From NCBI GenBank assembly GCA_015066345.1, contig SVOQ01000003.1, forward strand, positions 1-64,000: 64,000 nt of DNA. Direction: 5' to 3'. Source of the stretch: Oscillospiraceae bacterium. Lineage in GTDB: Bacteria > Bacillota > Clostridia > Oscillospirales > Acutalibacteraceae. The translations under genes were made by a program, and so were the position numbers. The stretch's first letter is position 1; every line of letters begins with the position of its first letter. Positions 50,104 through 59,704 of this stretch are shown here, in pieces. A model generated the notes under the pieces. It was not told the origin of the DNA. It did not search any database and worked only from the letters and a program-made list of their open reading frames with translations.

Positions 50104-51294
50104 ATGGCAATGAAAGAGTTTGAATTAAAATACGGTTGTAATCCCAACCAGAAACCTGCTAAGATTTTTATGGCTGACGGTAGTGAACTTCCCATTGAAA
50201 TTCTCTGTGGCAGACCCGGTTTTATAAATTTCCTTGATGCTTTTAACAGTTGGCAGTTGGTAAAGGAGCTTAAAGAGGCTCTCGGTCTTCCTGCCGTTAC
50301 ATCCTTTAAACATGTAAGCCCCACATCTGCGGCAGTTGGTATCCCTCTTTCCGATAAACTTAAAAAGGCTTGTTTCGTTGACGATATTGAAGGTCTTGAC
50401 GAGTCACCCCTCGCTTGTGCGTACGCAAGAGCAAGAGGTACTGACAGAATGTGTTCTTTCGGTGACTGGGTTGCTCTTTCAGATGTTTGCGACGTTACAA
50501 CCGCTAAGCTTATTCAACGTGAGGTTTCCGACGGTATTATTGCTCCCGGTTATGAACCCGAAGCTCTTGAGATTCTTAAATCCAAGAGAAAAGGTAACTA
50601 CAATATAGTTAAAATTGATCCCGATTATGTTCCTGCTCCCATTGAGCATAAGCAGGTTTACGGTATCACCTTTGAACAGGGTAGAAATAATTTCGAAATT
50701 AACCGCGAACTTCTTACAAATATTGTTACAGAGAATAAGGATATGCCCGAAAGTGCAATCCGTGACCTTATAATTTCTCTCATTACACTTAAATATACAC
50801 AGTCAAACTCCGTTTGCTACGCAGTTGACGGTCAGGCAATCGGTGTCGGTGCAGGTCAGCAGTCAAGAATTCACTGTACACGCCTTGCAGGTACTAAGGC
50901 AGATACCTGGTTCCTTCGTCAGCACGAAAAGGTACTTAATCTTCCCTTTAAAGATACCCTCGGCAGACCCGACCGCGACAATGTTATTGACGGATACATC
51001 AACAAGAATGAAGAGGATGTTTGTGCGGACGGTAATTGGCAGAAATACTTCACCGAAAGACCCGAACCCCTTACAGATGAAGATGTAAAGGCATATTTCG
51101 AAACAATCGACGGCGTTGCTCTCGGTTCCGATGCTTTCTTCCCCTTTAGCGATAATATTGAACGTGCAAAACGCAGTGGTGTTAAATACATCGCAGAACC
51201 CGGCGGTTCAATCCGTGATGATGTTGTTATTGAATGTGCAAATAAATACAATATGTCAATGGCATTTACAGGTATGAGACTTTTCCATCACTAA
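50104..51294 (+). CDS. purH: AICAR transformylase (stand-alone PurH C-terminal domain)
   Basis: 396 aa (394 if the second ATG at 50110 is used; AAGGAG lies 9 bases before it and only 3 before the first). ELKYGCNPNQKPAKIF at the start, SFKHVSPTSAAVGIPL, GQQSRIHCTRLAG, and SDAFFPFSDNIERA are the transformylase core with the catalytic Lys-His pair. The N-terminal cyclohydrolase domain of normal PurH is absent and is provided by purO. It formylates AICAR (ZMP), the very ligand sensed by the riboswitch. Confidence 0.92.
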   Translation: MAMKEFELKYGCNPNQKPAKIFMADGSELPIEILCGRPGFINFLDAFNSWQLVKELKEALGLPAVTSFKHVSPTSAAVGIPLSDKLKKACFVDDIEGLDESPLACAYARARGTDRMCSFGDWVALSDVCDVTTAKLIQREVSDGIIAPGYEPEALEILKSKRKGNYNIVKIDPDYVPAPIEHKQVYGITFEQGRNNFEINRELLTNIVTENKDMPESAIRDLIISLITLKYTQSNSVCYAVDGQAIGVGAGQQSRIHCTRLAGTKADTWFLRQHEKVLNLPFKDTLGRPDRDNVIDGYINKNEEDVCADGNWQKYFTERPEPLTDEDVKAYFETIDGVALGSDAFFPFSDNIERAKRSGVKYIAEPGGSIRDDVVIECANKYNMSMAFTGMRLFHH

Positions 51295-51322
51295 GGGAAT
51301 TTGAGTAAAATTGCCCATAGCA

Positions 51323-51375
51323 CCTGTTTAGCCTCGGGGCAGTATCTTCATACAGCACCGCTCGACTAAACAAGG
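51323..51375. repeat. Imperfect 53-nt hairpin between purH and purD
   Basis: CCTGTTTAG (51323-51331) pairs with CTAAACAAGG (51366-51375). Inner GTAT/ATAC (51342-51353) and GC pairs extend it. No T-run follows. Either a REP-like insert or a processing hairpin. Confidence 0.45.
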
Positions 51376-51447
51376 CACTCTGAACAATTTTCTTTCAAAT
51401 TCTATAAACAAGAAATCATATATATTAAACCAAAGATGGTGATTTAG

Positions 51448-52716
51448 TTGAAAATTATGGTTGTCGGCGGTGGCGGACGCGAACACGCCATCATTAAGAA
51501 GATAAAAGAAAATAAAGAAGTTTCCGAGATTTTTGCACTTCCCGGAAACGGTGGTATTGCAAGTGATGCAACCTGTGTCAATATCGGTGCAAAGGATATT
51601 GAAAAAATTGTTGAGTTTGCAGTTGAAAATAAAATCGATTATGCAGTTGTGGCACCCGATGACCCGTTAGTTTTGGGTTGTGTTGATGCTCTTAACGAAA
51701 AGGGTATTCCTTGCTTCGGTCCTGAGGGTAAAGCGGCAATAATCGAGGGTAGTAAGGTTTTCTCAAAAAATCTTATGAAAAAATACGGTATTCCCACTGC
51801 GGCTTACGAAGTGTTCAACGATATGGAGAAAGCCCTCGAATATCTGGAAACTGCTCCTATTCCCACAGTTATTAAGGCGGACGGTCTTGCACTCGGTAAA
51901 GGCGTTATTATTGCCATGACCCGTGATGAGGCAAAAGCCGCGGTAGTTTCAATGATGCAGGACAAGATGTTCGGTACAAGCGGTGACAATGTAGTTATCG
52001 AGGAATTCCTTACAGGTCCTGAGGTCTCCGTACTTGCATTTACCGACGGTAAAACCGTTGCTCCCATGGTTTCATCAATGGACCACAAGAGAGCAGGGGA
52101 TAATGATACAGGACTTAATACAGGCGGTATGGGTACAATTGCTCCCAATCCCTGTTATACTCCCGAGGTTGCATCAGTGTGTATGGAAAAGATTTTCCTT
52201 CCCACAATTGACGCTATGAATAAAGAGGGTAGAACCTTTAAGGGTTGCCTTTACTTCGGACTTATGATTACTCCCGATGGACCCAAGGTTATTGAGTATA
52301 ACTGCCGTTTCGGTGACCCTGAAACACAGGTTGTTTTACCCTTGCTCGAAAGCGATTTGCTCACTATTATGATGGCAACAACCAACGGCACACTTTCAGA
52401 AACTGAAGTTAAATTCAGTGACAAAAGTGCTTGTTGCGTAATTATGGCTTCCGAGGGTTATCCCGTTAAATATGAAAAGGGTTATGAAATAAACATCCCC
52501 GAAGAAATAAGCGGAAATGTTTATGTTGCGGGTGCAGAGCTTAAGGATGGCAAACTTCTTACAAACGGCGGACGTGTTTTAGGCGTTACCGCAGTTGAAG
52601 AAAACCTTAAATCGGCAATAGATGCATCATACAAACTTGTGGATAAAATCAGTTTCGGTAATGCTTTTTACCGTCATGATATAGGTGCTAAGGCACTTGC
52701 AGTTATGGAGGACTGA
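51448..52716 (+). CDS. purD: Phosphoribosylamine-glycine ligase
   Basis: 422 aa from a TTG at 51448 (MKIMVVGGGGREHAI), with GGTGA 5 bases upstream; the ATG three codons later is too far from that site. ATP-grasp motifs VIKADGLALGKGV and VIEEFLTGPEVSVLAFTDG, and the metal site IEYNCRFGDPETQ. It joins phosphoribosylamine to glycine. The PRA used is made by the purF product. Confidence 0.94.
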   Translation: MKIMVVGGGGREHAIIKKIKENKEVSEIFALPGNGGIASDATCVNIGAKDIEKIVEFAVENKIDYAVVAPDDPLVLGCVDALNEKGIPCFGPEGKAAIIEGSKVFSKNLMKKYGIPTAAYEVFNDMEKALEYLETAPIPTVIKADGLALGKGVIIAMTRDEAKAAVVSMMQDKMFGTSGDNVVIEEFLTGPEVSVLAFTDGKTVAPMVSSMDHKRAGDNDTGLNTGGMGTIAPNPCYTPEVASVCMEKIFLPTIDAMNKEGRTFKGCLYFGLMITPDGPKVIEYNCRFGDPETQVVLPLLESDLLTIMMATTNGTLSETEVKFSDKSACCVIMASEGYPVKYEKGYEINIPEEISGNVYVAGAELKDGKLLTNGGRVLGVTAVEENLKSAIDASYKLVDKISFGNAFYRHDIGAKALAVMED

Positions 52717-52720
52717 AAAT

Positions 52721-55700
52721 ATGGTATACAGAGTATATGTTGAAAAGAAAAAAGAACTTGCTAATGAAGCAAAGTCACTTTTAGGTGAAGCCCGTTCTCT
52801 TTTGGGTATTAATAACCTTGAAGATGTACGTGTAATCAACCGCTACGATGCAGAAAATATTACTGAAGAACTTTTTGATTATGCTATCAAAACTGTTTTT
52901 TCAGAGCCTCAGCTTGATATTGCTACTGCAGAGGTTGATTTAAGCGGTGCAACTGTTTTTGCCGTTGAGTTTTTACCCGGTCAGTTTGACCAACGTGCAG
53001 ACTCAGCCGCACAGTGTATCCAGATTATCTCTCAGGGTGAGCGTCCCACAGTAAAGAGTGCAAAGGTTTATGCTCTTTACGGTGACCTTTCCGAAAGTGA
53101 TATTGCAGAAATCAAAAAATACGTTATCAATCCTGTTGAAGCAAGAGAAGCAACACTCGAAAAGTACGAAACTCTTGCAATGCAGTATGATATTCCCACA
53201 GAGGTTAAAACTCTTGACGGTTTCATTGACCTTGACAGAGCGGGTCTCGAAAGTTTCGTTAAAGAGTACGGCCTTGCAATGGATGCAGACGATATTGCTT
53301 TCTGTCAGAATTATTTTAAATCTGAAAATCGCAACCCCACAATAACAGAAATCAGAATGATTGATACATATTGGTCCGACCATTGCCGTCATACCACATT
53401 CCTTACTGTTATTGATAATGTTGAGTTTGAAGATGAGCTTCTTCAGAAAACTTACGAAGAATACATTGCAACAAGGGAAGAATTAGGCAGAACAAAGCCC
53501 ATTTGCCTCATGGACCTTGCAACAGTTGCAGTAAAATATCTTCGTGTGAACGGTAAACTAGATAAACTTGATGAATCCGAAGAAATCAACGCTTGTACAG
53601 TTAAAATCAATGTTGATGTTGACGGCGTAAGCGAACCCTGGCTTCTTCTTTTCAAAAATGAAACCCATAACCACCCCACAGAAATTGAGCCCTTCGGTGG
53701 TGCAGCTACTTGTATCGGCGGTGCTATCCGTGACCCGCTTTCAGGTCGTGCTTATGTTTACGGTGCAATGCGTGTTACGGGTGCTGCTGACCCCTTAAAG
53801 CCCGTTAGCGAAACAATTAAGGGTAAACTTCCCCAGAGAACAATTGTTACAACTGCGGCGGCAGGTTACTCATCCTACGGTAACCAGATTGGTCTTGCAA
53901 CAGGTATTGTTGACGAGATTTATCACCCCGGTTATGCGGCAAAACGTATGGAAATCGGTGCAGTTGTTGCGGCGGCTCCTCAGGAAAATGTACGTCGTGA
54001 ATGTCCCGACCCCGGTGATATAGTTATCCTTCTTGGTGGTTCAACCGGTCGTGACGGTTGCGGTGGTGCAACAGGTTCATCAAAATCCCATACAGCAACA
54101 TCTCTTGAAACCTGCGGTGCAGAAGTTCAGAAAGGTAATGCTCCCGAAGAAAGAAAGCTTCAGAGATTATTCAGAAATAAAGAAGCAACACTTATGATTA
54201 AGCGTTGTAATGACTTCGGTGCAGGCGGTGTTTCCGTTGCTATCGGTGAACTTGCAGATGGTCTTGAAATCGACCTTAACGCAGTTCCTAAGAAATACGA
54301 AGGCCTTGACGGTACAGAACTTGCAATTTCCGAATCTCAGGAAAGAATGGCAGTTGTAGTTGAAAAGGAGAATGTTGACAGATTCCTTCAACTTGCCGCT
54401 ACTGAAAACCTTCAGGCTTGTCCCGTAGCTAAAGTTACTGAGGAAGCAAGACTTGTTATGCATTGGAACGGCAAGGTTATTTGCGATATCAGTCGTGAGT
54501 TCCTTAACTCCAACGGTGCGGACAAGCACGTTGACGTTGTAACCGCAAAACCCGAGAACTTTGACAAAGAAATCAACGGTACATTCACCGACAATATGAA
54601 GGCTATGGCGGATGACCTTAATATCTGTTCAAAACGTGGTCTTTCAGAGCGTTTCGACTCAACTATCGGTGCAGGTACAGTTCTTATGCCTTTCGGCGGT
54701 AAAAATCAGCTTACACCCATTCAGGCAATGGTTCAGAAGATTTCAGTTGAAAAGAAACACACAGATGACTGTTCACTTATGTCCTGGGGTTATAATCCCT
54801 TTATCACCGAAAAGAGCCCCTACCACGGTGCATACTTTGCAGTTGTTGAATCAATCTGTAAGCTCATCGCAACAGGTGCTAAATTCGAGGATGTATACCT
54901 TACATTCCAGGAATATTTTGAACGCGTAAACAAAGAGCCTAAACGTTGGGGTAAACCCCTTGCAGCACTTCTTGGTGCATTCAAGGCACAGAAAGAACTT
55001 TCAGTCGGTTCAATCGGCGGTAAGGACTCAATGAGCGGTACATTCGAGGATATTGACGTTCCTCCCACACTCGTTTCTTTCGCAGTTACTACTGAAAAGG
55101 TAAAAGATATTGTTTCACCTGAATTCAAAAAAGCAGGTAACAAGGTTTATATTATTAAACCCGAATTTGATGCAAACGGCTTACCCGTAACATCATCACT
55201 TGTTGAAGTATTCAATAAAATTACTGATCTTCTTCGTGAGGGTAAAGCGGTTTCTTGCTATACACCCGGTATGGGCGGTATTGCAGAAGCAGTTATGAAA
55301 ATGGCATTCGGTAACGGTTTCGGTTTTGAGTTTGCCGACTCACTTACACTTACTGATGTTTTCGGTTACAATTATGCATCATTTATCCTTGAAGCAACTG
55401 AGGATATTGATGGTGAATACATTGGTACAGTTACAGAAAATGCAACATTCACTCTTAAGGGTGAAACAGTTGATTTCACAGAAATTCTCGCTATTTACGA
55501 AGATAAACTTGAGAGCGTATACAGTTGTAATATCCCCGATACCAATACACCTGTTGAAAACTTCTCATACTCCGTAACAGAGCGTAAGGCTCCCGCAATC
55601 AAGGTTGCAAAACCCAAGATTCTTATTCCCGCATTCCCCGGTACAAACTGCGAATTTGACAGTGCAAAAGCCGTTCGTGATGCAGGTGCCGAGCCTGAAA

Positions 55701-56407
55701 TTATAGTTATTAAGAACCGTACTTCCGCAGGTATTACCGAGAGCGTAAATGAGTTTGCAACAAAACTCAAGGATGCTCAGATGATATTCATTCCCGGTGG
55801 TTTCTCAGGCGGTGACGAGCCCGATGGCTCAGGTAAATTCATTACCGCATTCTTCCGTAATGCCGCTATTAAAGACGGTGTTACAGACCTTCTTGAAAAC
55901 CGCGACGGTCTTATGTGCGGTATCTGTAACGGTTTCCAGGCGCTTATTAAACTCGGTCTTGTACCTTACGGCAAAATCATCGACACTGATGAAAATTGCC
56001 CCACTCTTACTTACAACACAATTGCACGTCACCAGTCAAGAATTGTAAGAACAAGAGTTGCTTCAAATAAGTCACCCTGGCTTGCACTTACCGAGGTTGG
56101 CGATATCTACAACGTGCCCATTTCACACGGTGAGGGTAGATTCCTTGCAAGTGAAGAACTTGTGAGAAAACTTGCTGAAAACGGCCAGATTGCAACACAG
56201 TATGTTGACCTTGACGGTAATGCAACAGTTGACGTACACTTTAACCCCAACGACTCAATGTTCGCTATTGAGGGTATTACATCACCCGACGGACGAGTAT
56301 TCGGTAAAATGGGTCACAGCGAGCGTATCGGTGATGGTCTTTATAAGAACGTTCCCGGTAACTACGACATTCAGATGTTCAAAGCCGCTGTTAAGTATTT
56401 TAAATAA
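52721..56407 (+). CDS. purL: Phosphoribosylformylglycinamidine synthase, single-chain form
   Basis: 1228 aa from the ATG at 52721, 4 bases after the purD stop, with GGAG upstream. N-terminal PurS-like and linker domains (VYRVYVEKKKELANEAKSLL, DTYWSDHCRHTTFL), two ATPase-like halves (FKNETHNHPTEIEPFGGAAT; GRDGCGGATGSSKSH), and a C-terminal class I glutaminase (IPAFPGTNCEFDSAK, GICNGFQALIK with the catalytic Cys, HGEGRF). It converts FGAR to FGAM with glutamine. The active Cys is present, unlike in the operon's PurF. Confidence 0.94.
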   Translation: MVYRVYVEKKKELANEAKSLLGEARSLLGINNLEDVRVINRYDAENITEELFDYAIKTVFSEPQLDIATAEVDLSGATVFAVEFLPGQFDQRADSAAQCIQIISQGERPTVKSAKVYALYGDLSESDIAEIKKYVINPVEAREATLEKYETLAMQYDIPTEVKTLDGFIDLDRAGLESFVKEYGLAMDADDIAFCQNYFKSENRNPTITEIRMIDTYWSDHCRHTTFLTVIDNVEFEDELLQKTYEEYIATREELGRTKPICLMDLATVAVKYLRVNGKLDKLDESEEINACTVKINVDVDGVSEPWLLLFKNETHNHPTEIEPFGGAATCIGGAIRDPLSGRAYVYGAMRVTGAADPLKPVSETIKGKLPQRTIVTTAAAGYSSYGNQIGLATGIVDEIYHPGYAAKRMEIGAVVAAAPQENVRRECPDPGDIVILLGGSTGRDGCGGATGSSKSHTATSLETCGAEVQKGNAPEERKLQRLFRNKEATLMIKRCNDFGAGGVSVAIGELADGLEIDLNAVPKKYEGLDGTELAISESQERMAVVVEKENVDRFLQLAATENLQACPVAKVTEEARLVMHWNGKVICDISREFLNSNGADKHVDVVTAKPENFDKEINGTFTDNMKAMADDLNICSKRGLSERFDSTIGAGTVLMPFGGKNQLTPIQAMVQKISVEKKHTDDCSLMSWGYNPFITEKSPYHGAYFAVVESICKLIATGAKFEDVYLTFQEYFERVNKEPKRWGKPLAALLGAFKAQKELSVGSIGGKDSMSGTFEDIDVPPTLVSFAVTTEKVKDIVSPEFKKAGNKVYIIKPEFDANGLPVTSSLVEVFNKITDLLREGKAVSCYTPGMGGIAEAVMKMAFGNGFGFEFADSLTLTDVFGYNYASFILEATEDIDGEYIGTVTENATFTLKGETVDFTEILAIYEDKLESVYSCNIPDTNTPVENFSYSVTERKAPAIKVAKPKILIPAFPGTNCEFDSAKAVRDAGAEPEIIVIKNRTSAGITESVNEFATKLKDAQMIFIPGGFSGGDEPDGSGKFITAFFRNAAIKDGVTDLLENRDGLMCGICNGFQALIKLGLVPYGKIIDTDENCPTLTYNTIARHQSRIVRTRVASNKSPWLALTEVGDIYNVPISHGEGRFLASEELVRKLAENGQIATQYVDLDGNATVDVHFNPNDSMFAIEGITSPDGRVFGKMGHSERIGDGLYKNVPGNYDIQMFKAAVKYFK

Positions 56408-56409
56408 AA

Positions 56410-56444
56410 GAAAAGCCTCTCGCATCAAGCGAGAGGCTTTTGTC
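56410..56444. terminator. Terminator of the purine operon
   Basis: AAAAGCCTCTCGC, loop ATCAA, GCGAGAGGCTTTT: 13-bp stem, T tail on both strands. It also serves the converging gene at 56445. Confidence 0.92.
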
Positions 56445-57911
56445 TTATGCAAAGGGATTTTCTGTTTTGTAGGGGAGGGACTTGGGTTGGTTATAACCAA
56501 TCTTTTCAACTCCCAGATATTTGAAGATTTCAAACAAAGCTTTACCGTGGTGACCGAAAGCAACTGCACCGTGGTGGGGATAATTATCTTCAATAAGCAC
56601 GTGACGGTAGAATCTTCCCATTTCAGGGATTGCGAATACGCCTATACCACCGAATGAACGTGTTGCTACGGGAAGAACCTCGCCTTCAGCAACGTAAGCT
56701 TTAAGGTGACTGTCGGCAGTTGACTGAAGTCTGAAGAATGTAATATCACCGGGTACGATATCACCTTCGAGAGTACCGTTAGTGAACTCTTTGGGGAGGG
56801 ATCTTGCCATAATCTTCTGGTATTTCATTTCGCAGAAACTAAGCTTACAAGCGGGAGTGTTACCGCAATGGAATCCCATAAATGTGTCAGTAAAGCTATA
56901 AGGAGTTTTACCGCTGATTTCTTTGTCATACATATCTCTGGGAACGGAGTTGTTAATATCAAGAAGTGTAACTGCATCTTCACTTACACAAGCACCGATA
57001 TATTCGGAAAGAACACCGTAAATATCAACCTCGCAAGATACGGGGATGCCTCTTGAAGCAAGTCGGCTGTTTACGTAACAGGGAACAAATTTGAATTCCG
57101 TCTGGAATGCAGGCCAACATTTACCTGAAATAGCAACATACTCTCTTGAACCTTTGTGAGCTTCAACCCAGTCAAGGAGTGTAAGCTCGTACTGAGCGAG
57201 TTTTTCGAGGATTTCAGGCTTTTTATTACCTTCACCAAGCTCTTTTTCCATATCTTTTACAACTTCAGGAATTCTTTCATCACCCGCGTGAGCGTTAAAT
57301 GCGGCAAAAAGGTCAAGTTCACTGTTTTCCTCAATCTCAACACCTAAATCGTAAAGGCGTTTGATGGGTGCGTTACAAGCAAGGAAATCCTGAGGTCGGG
57401 GACCGAAAGAAATGATTTTAAGGTTTTTAAGTGCAAGGATTGTTCTTGCAATGGGAAGGAAATCCTTAATCATTTTAGCACAGTCAACCGCATCACCAAC
57501 GGGATATTCGGGTATGTATGCTTTAATCTCTCTTAATTTAAGGTTGTAACTTAAGTTAAGTACACCACAGTAGGCGTCGCCTCTACCGTCAAGAAGGTCG
57601 TTTTCACTTTCTTCTGCGGCTGCACAATACATTACAGGACCGTCAAAAAGTTTTGCAAGAAGTGTTTCGGATGACTCAGGACCAAAGTTACCGAGATAAA
57701 TAACAAGGGCGTTACAACCTGCGGCTTTAACATCCTCTAATGCCTTGAGCATATCTTTTTCGTTTTCAATACAAACGGGGCATTCATAAATCTCGCCCGT
57801 TTTGGAATACTCTTTAACAATAGCGCTTCTTCTGCCCTCTGAAAGTGTCATAGGGAAGCAGTCACGTGAAACGGCAACTATACCGAGTTTTACTGTGGGT
57901 ATATTTTTCAT
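56445..57911 (-). CDS. L-fucose/L-arabinose isomerase family protein
   Basis: 488 aa. Member of the FucI/AraA isomerase fold by length and by the segments ALVIYLGNFGPESSETLL, ISGKCWPAFQTEF, GIPVSCEVDIYGVLSEYIG (metal Glu region), and FHCGNTPAC with HHGAVAFGHHGKALFEI near the end. These proteins interconvert aldose and ketose sugars; which sugar cannot be decided. Strong promoter at 57945. With GH29 fucosidase nearby, fucose is a plausible substrate, by inference. Confidence 0.8.
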   Translation of the reverse strand: MKNIPTVKLGIVAVSRDCFPMTLSEGRRSAIVKEYSKTGEIYECPVCIENEKDMLKALEDVKAAGCNALVIYLGNFGPESSETLLAKLFDGPVMYCAAAEESENDLLDGRGDAYCGVLNLSYNLKLREIKAYIPEYPVGDAVDCAKMIKDFLPIARTILALKNLKIISFGPRPQDFLACNAPIKRLYDLGVEIEENSELDLFAAFNAHAGDERIPEVVKDMEKELGEGNKKPEILEKLAQYELTLLDWVEAHKGSREYVAISGKCWPAFQTEFKFVPCYVNSRLASRGIPVSCEVDIYGVLSEYIGACVSEDAVTLLDINNSVPRDMYDKEISGKTPYSFTDTFMGFHCGNTPACKLSFCEMKYQKIMARSLPKEFTNGTLEGDIVPGDITFFRLQSTADSHLKAYVAEGEVLPVATRSFGGIGVFAIPEMGRFYRHVLIEDNYPHHGAVAFGHHGKALFEIFKYLGVEKIGYNQPKSLPYKTENPFA

Positions 57912-57944
57912 AAGTAATACCTTCTTTACATAAATAATATATAT

Positions 57945-57973
57945 ATTTTACTTTGAACGGCTTGTTATGTCAA
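57945..57973 (-). promoter_or_regulatory. Sigma-A promoter of the isomerase-family gene
   Basis: Minus strand TTGACA (57973-57968), 17-base spacer, TAAAAT (57950-57945). Confidence 0.75.
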
Positions 57974-58006
57974 TATTTAAACAGGTTTTAAGGGAAAATA
58001 TTGCTA

Positions 58007-58035
58007 TTGACATATCATTTTCAGGGTGCTATAAT
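58007..58035 (+). promoter_or_regulatory. Sigma-A promoter of the T-box/trpB transcript
   Basis: TTGACA (58007-58012), 17-base spacer, TATAAT (58030-58035). Full consensus. Confidence 0.88.
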
Positions 58036-58041
58036 CTATTC

Positions 58042-58330
58042 AAATTTAAAAGTAAACCGTTGAAGCGGAAGTAACGGCGATGATGCCTTTACAGAGAGCC
58101 CGTGTAGCTGGAATCGGGCAAGAAACAATTCGTCAAATGGGCCGCTGAGGGTGCAGTCAAATGCTTAAAATGAGCAAAGTATTCTGCAACGTTATGGCAT
58201 ACGTTAGTTGTCGGGGGTATGTTTGTACTCCGCTAAGAGTGCGATTTTTCGCAAATTCAGGGTGGCACCGCGGATAAGTTTTATTCGTCCTTGACAGATA
58301 CTAAAATTCTGTCAAGGGCTTTTTGTTTTT
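58042..58330 (+). ncRNA. T-box leader (predicted tRNA-Trp-sensing)
   Basis: The conserved T-box GGGTGGCACCGCGG lies at 58260-58273, followed by the terminator pair CCTTGACAGA/TCTGTCAAGG and TTTTTG. Upstream is the AGAGAG and CCCG..CGGG apical stem of Stem I. TGG at 58138-58140, in the 3' side of Stem I, is the likely Trp specifier. When tRNA-Trp is uncharged it would pair with the T-box and allow trpB expression. Confidence 0.88.
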
Positions 58331-58347
58331 TGAAAAGGAGTAAAATT

Positions 58348-58383
58348 ATGTTATTAACTAAACGATGGCGAAACTGCTTTTGA
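58348..58383 (+). CDS. 11-codon open frame with a Trp codon between T-box and trpB
   Basis: MLLTKRWRNCF, ATG at 58348 with AAAAGGAG 7 bases upstream, ending TGA. It is placed after the T-box terminator and 45 bases before trpB, and has one Trp codon. It could be a leader peptide adding a second layer of Trp control, or the remnant of a lost gene start. Translation is not proven. Confidence 0.35.
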   Translation: MLLTKRWRNCF

Positions 58384-58428
58384 ACCTTAACTTTTAATTA
58401 AATTTATTGATTTTTGGAGGAAATAAAA

Positions 58429-59649
58429 ATGTTATATAACGGTATTGATTTTGATACATATTTTAATAATTATCCCGATAAAGACGGTTATTTCGGAAAA
58501 TACGGCGGAGTTTATATTGACGATAAACTCAAAGCCGCTATGGCGGAGATTACTGAGGCTTACTACTCAATCTGTCAGTCAAGAAAGTTTATTGCAGAGC
58601 TTCGCAGAATCAGAAAAGAGTTTCAGGGCAGACCCACACCCATTACACATCTTGAAAGACTTTCCGATGCTTTGGGCGGTAAAGTTCAGCTTTACGCAAA
58701 ACGTGAGGATTTAAACCATTCGGGTGCTCATAAACTCAATCACTGTATGGGTGAGGCACTTCTTGCTAAATATATGGGCAAGAAAAAGGTTATTGCCGAA
58801 ACAGGTGCGGGTCAACACGGTGTTGCCCTCGCAACTGCTGCCGCATACTTCGGACTTGAATGTGATATTTATATGGGTTCTGTTGATATTAAAAAACAGG
58901 CTCCCAACGTTGCAAGAATGAAAATTCTCGGTGCAAACGTGGTAGAGGTTACCCACGGACTTCAGACTCTTAAAGAGGCGGTTGACGCGGCTTTTGACGC
59001 ATATAGTAAAGAATATAATGATAGTATTTACTGTATCGGTTCTGTTTTAGGACCTCATCCCTTCCCCATGATGGTGCGTGATTTCCAGAGTGTTGTTGGT
59101 ATCGAAGCAAGAGAACAGTTTATTGAAATGACCGGTAATCTTCCTACATCAATTGTTGCTTGTGTAGGTGGCGGTTCAAATGCCGCAGGTCTTTTCGCGG
59201 GATTCCTTAATGACCCCGTTGATATTTACGGCGTTGAACCTCTCGGCAGAGGTCCTAAGCTCGGTGACCACGCCGCAAGTCTTAAATACGGTACAGAGGG
59301 CGTTATGCACGGTTTCAACAGTATTATGCTTAAGGATGAAAATGGTGAACCTGCTCCCGTTTACTCCGTTGCAAGTGGTCTCGACTATCCTTCATCAGGT
59401 CCTGAACACGCTTTCTTACAGGATATCGGCAGAGTTAAATATGATGTTGTTGATGATGAAGAAACCATCGACGCATTCTTCAGACTTTCACGTCTTGAGG
59501 GTATTATCCCCGCTATCGAAAGCTCTCACGCCGTTGCTTACGGTATGAAACTTGCTCAGACAATGGACCACGGCTCAATCCTTATTAATCTTTCGGGTCG
59601 CGGAGATAAGGATATGGATTATATTATCGAGAACTATGGAATAAGATAA
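58429..59649 (+). CDS. trpB: Tryptophan synthase beta chain, solitary
   Basis: 406 aa from the ATG at 58429 with GGAGG 7 bases upstream. PLP Lys102 in [11 protein letters not shown], phosphate site [14 protein letters not shown], and [20 protein letters not shown]. It condenses indole and serine to tryptophan. No trpA or other trp gene is adjacent, so the enzyme probably salvages indole (abundant in the gut), or TrpA is elsewhere. Controlled by the T-box, so made when tRNA-Trp is uncharged. Confidence 0.94.
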   Translation: MLYNGIDFDTYFNNYPDKDGYFGKYGGVYIDDKLKAAMAEITEAYYSICQSRKFIAELRRIRKEFQGRPTPITHLERLSDALGGKVQLYAKREDLNHSGAHKLNHCMGEALLAKYMGKKKVIAETGAGQHGVALATAAAYFGLECDIYMGSVDIKKQAPNVARMKILGANVVEVTHGLQTLKEAVDAAFDAYSKEYNDSIYCIGSVLGPHPFPMMVRDFQSVVGIEAREQFIEMTGNLPTSIVACVGGGSNAAGLFAGFLNDPVDIYGVEPLGRGPKLGDHAASLKYGTEGVMHGFNSIMLKDENGEPAPVYSVASGLDYPSSGPEHAFLQDIGRVKYDVVDDEETIDAFFRLSRLEGIIPAIESSHAVAYGMKLAQTMDHGSILINLSGRGDKDMDYIIENYGIR

Positions 59650-59657
59650 AAAATATA

Positions 59658-59699
59658 CGGTGCAATTAATCTCATTAAGAAGATTAATTGCACCGTTTC
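59658..59699. terminator. Bidirectional terminator between trpB and the fucosidase
   Basis: CGGTGCAATTAATCT (59658-59672), 7-nt loop, exact complement (59680-59694), followed by a T-rich tail. Confidence 0.85.
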
Positions 59700-59704
59700 C
59701 GTTT

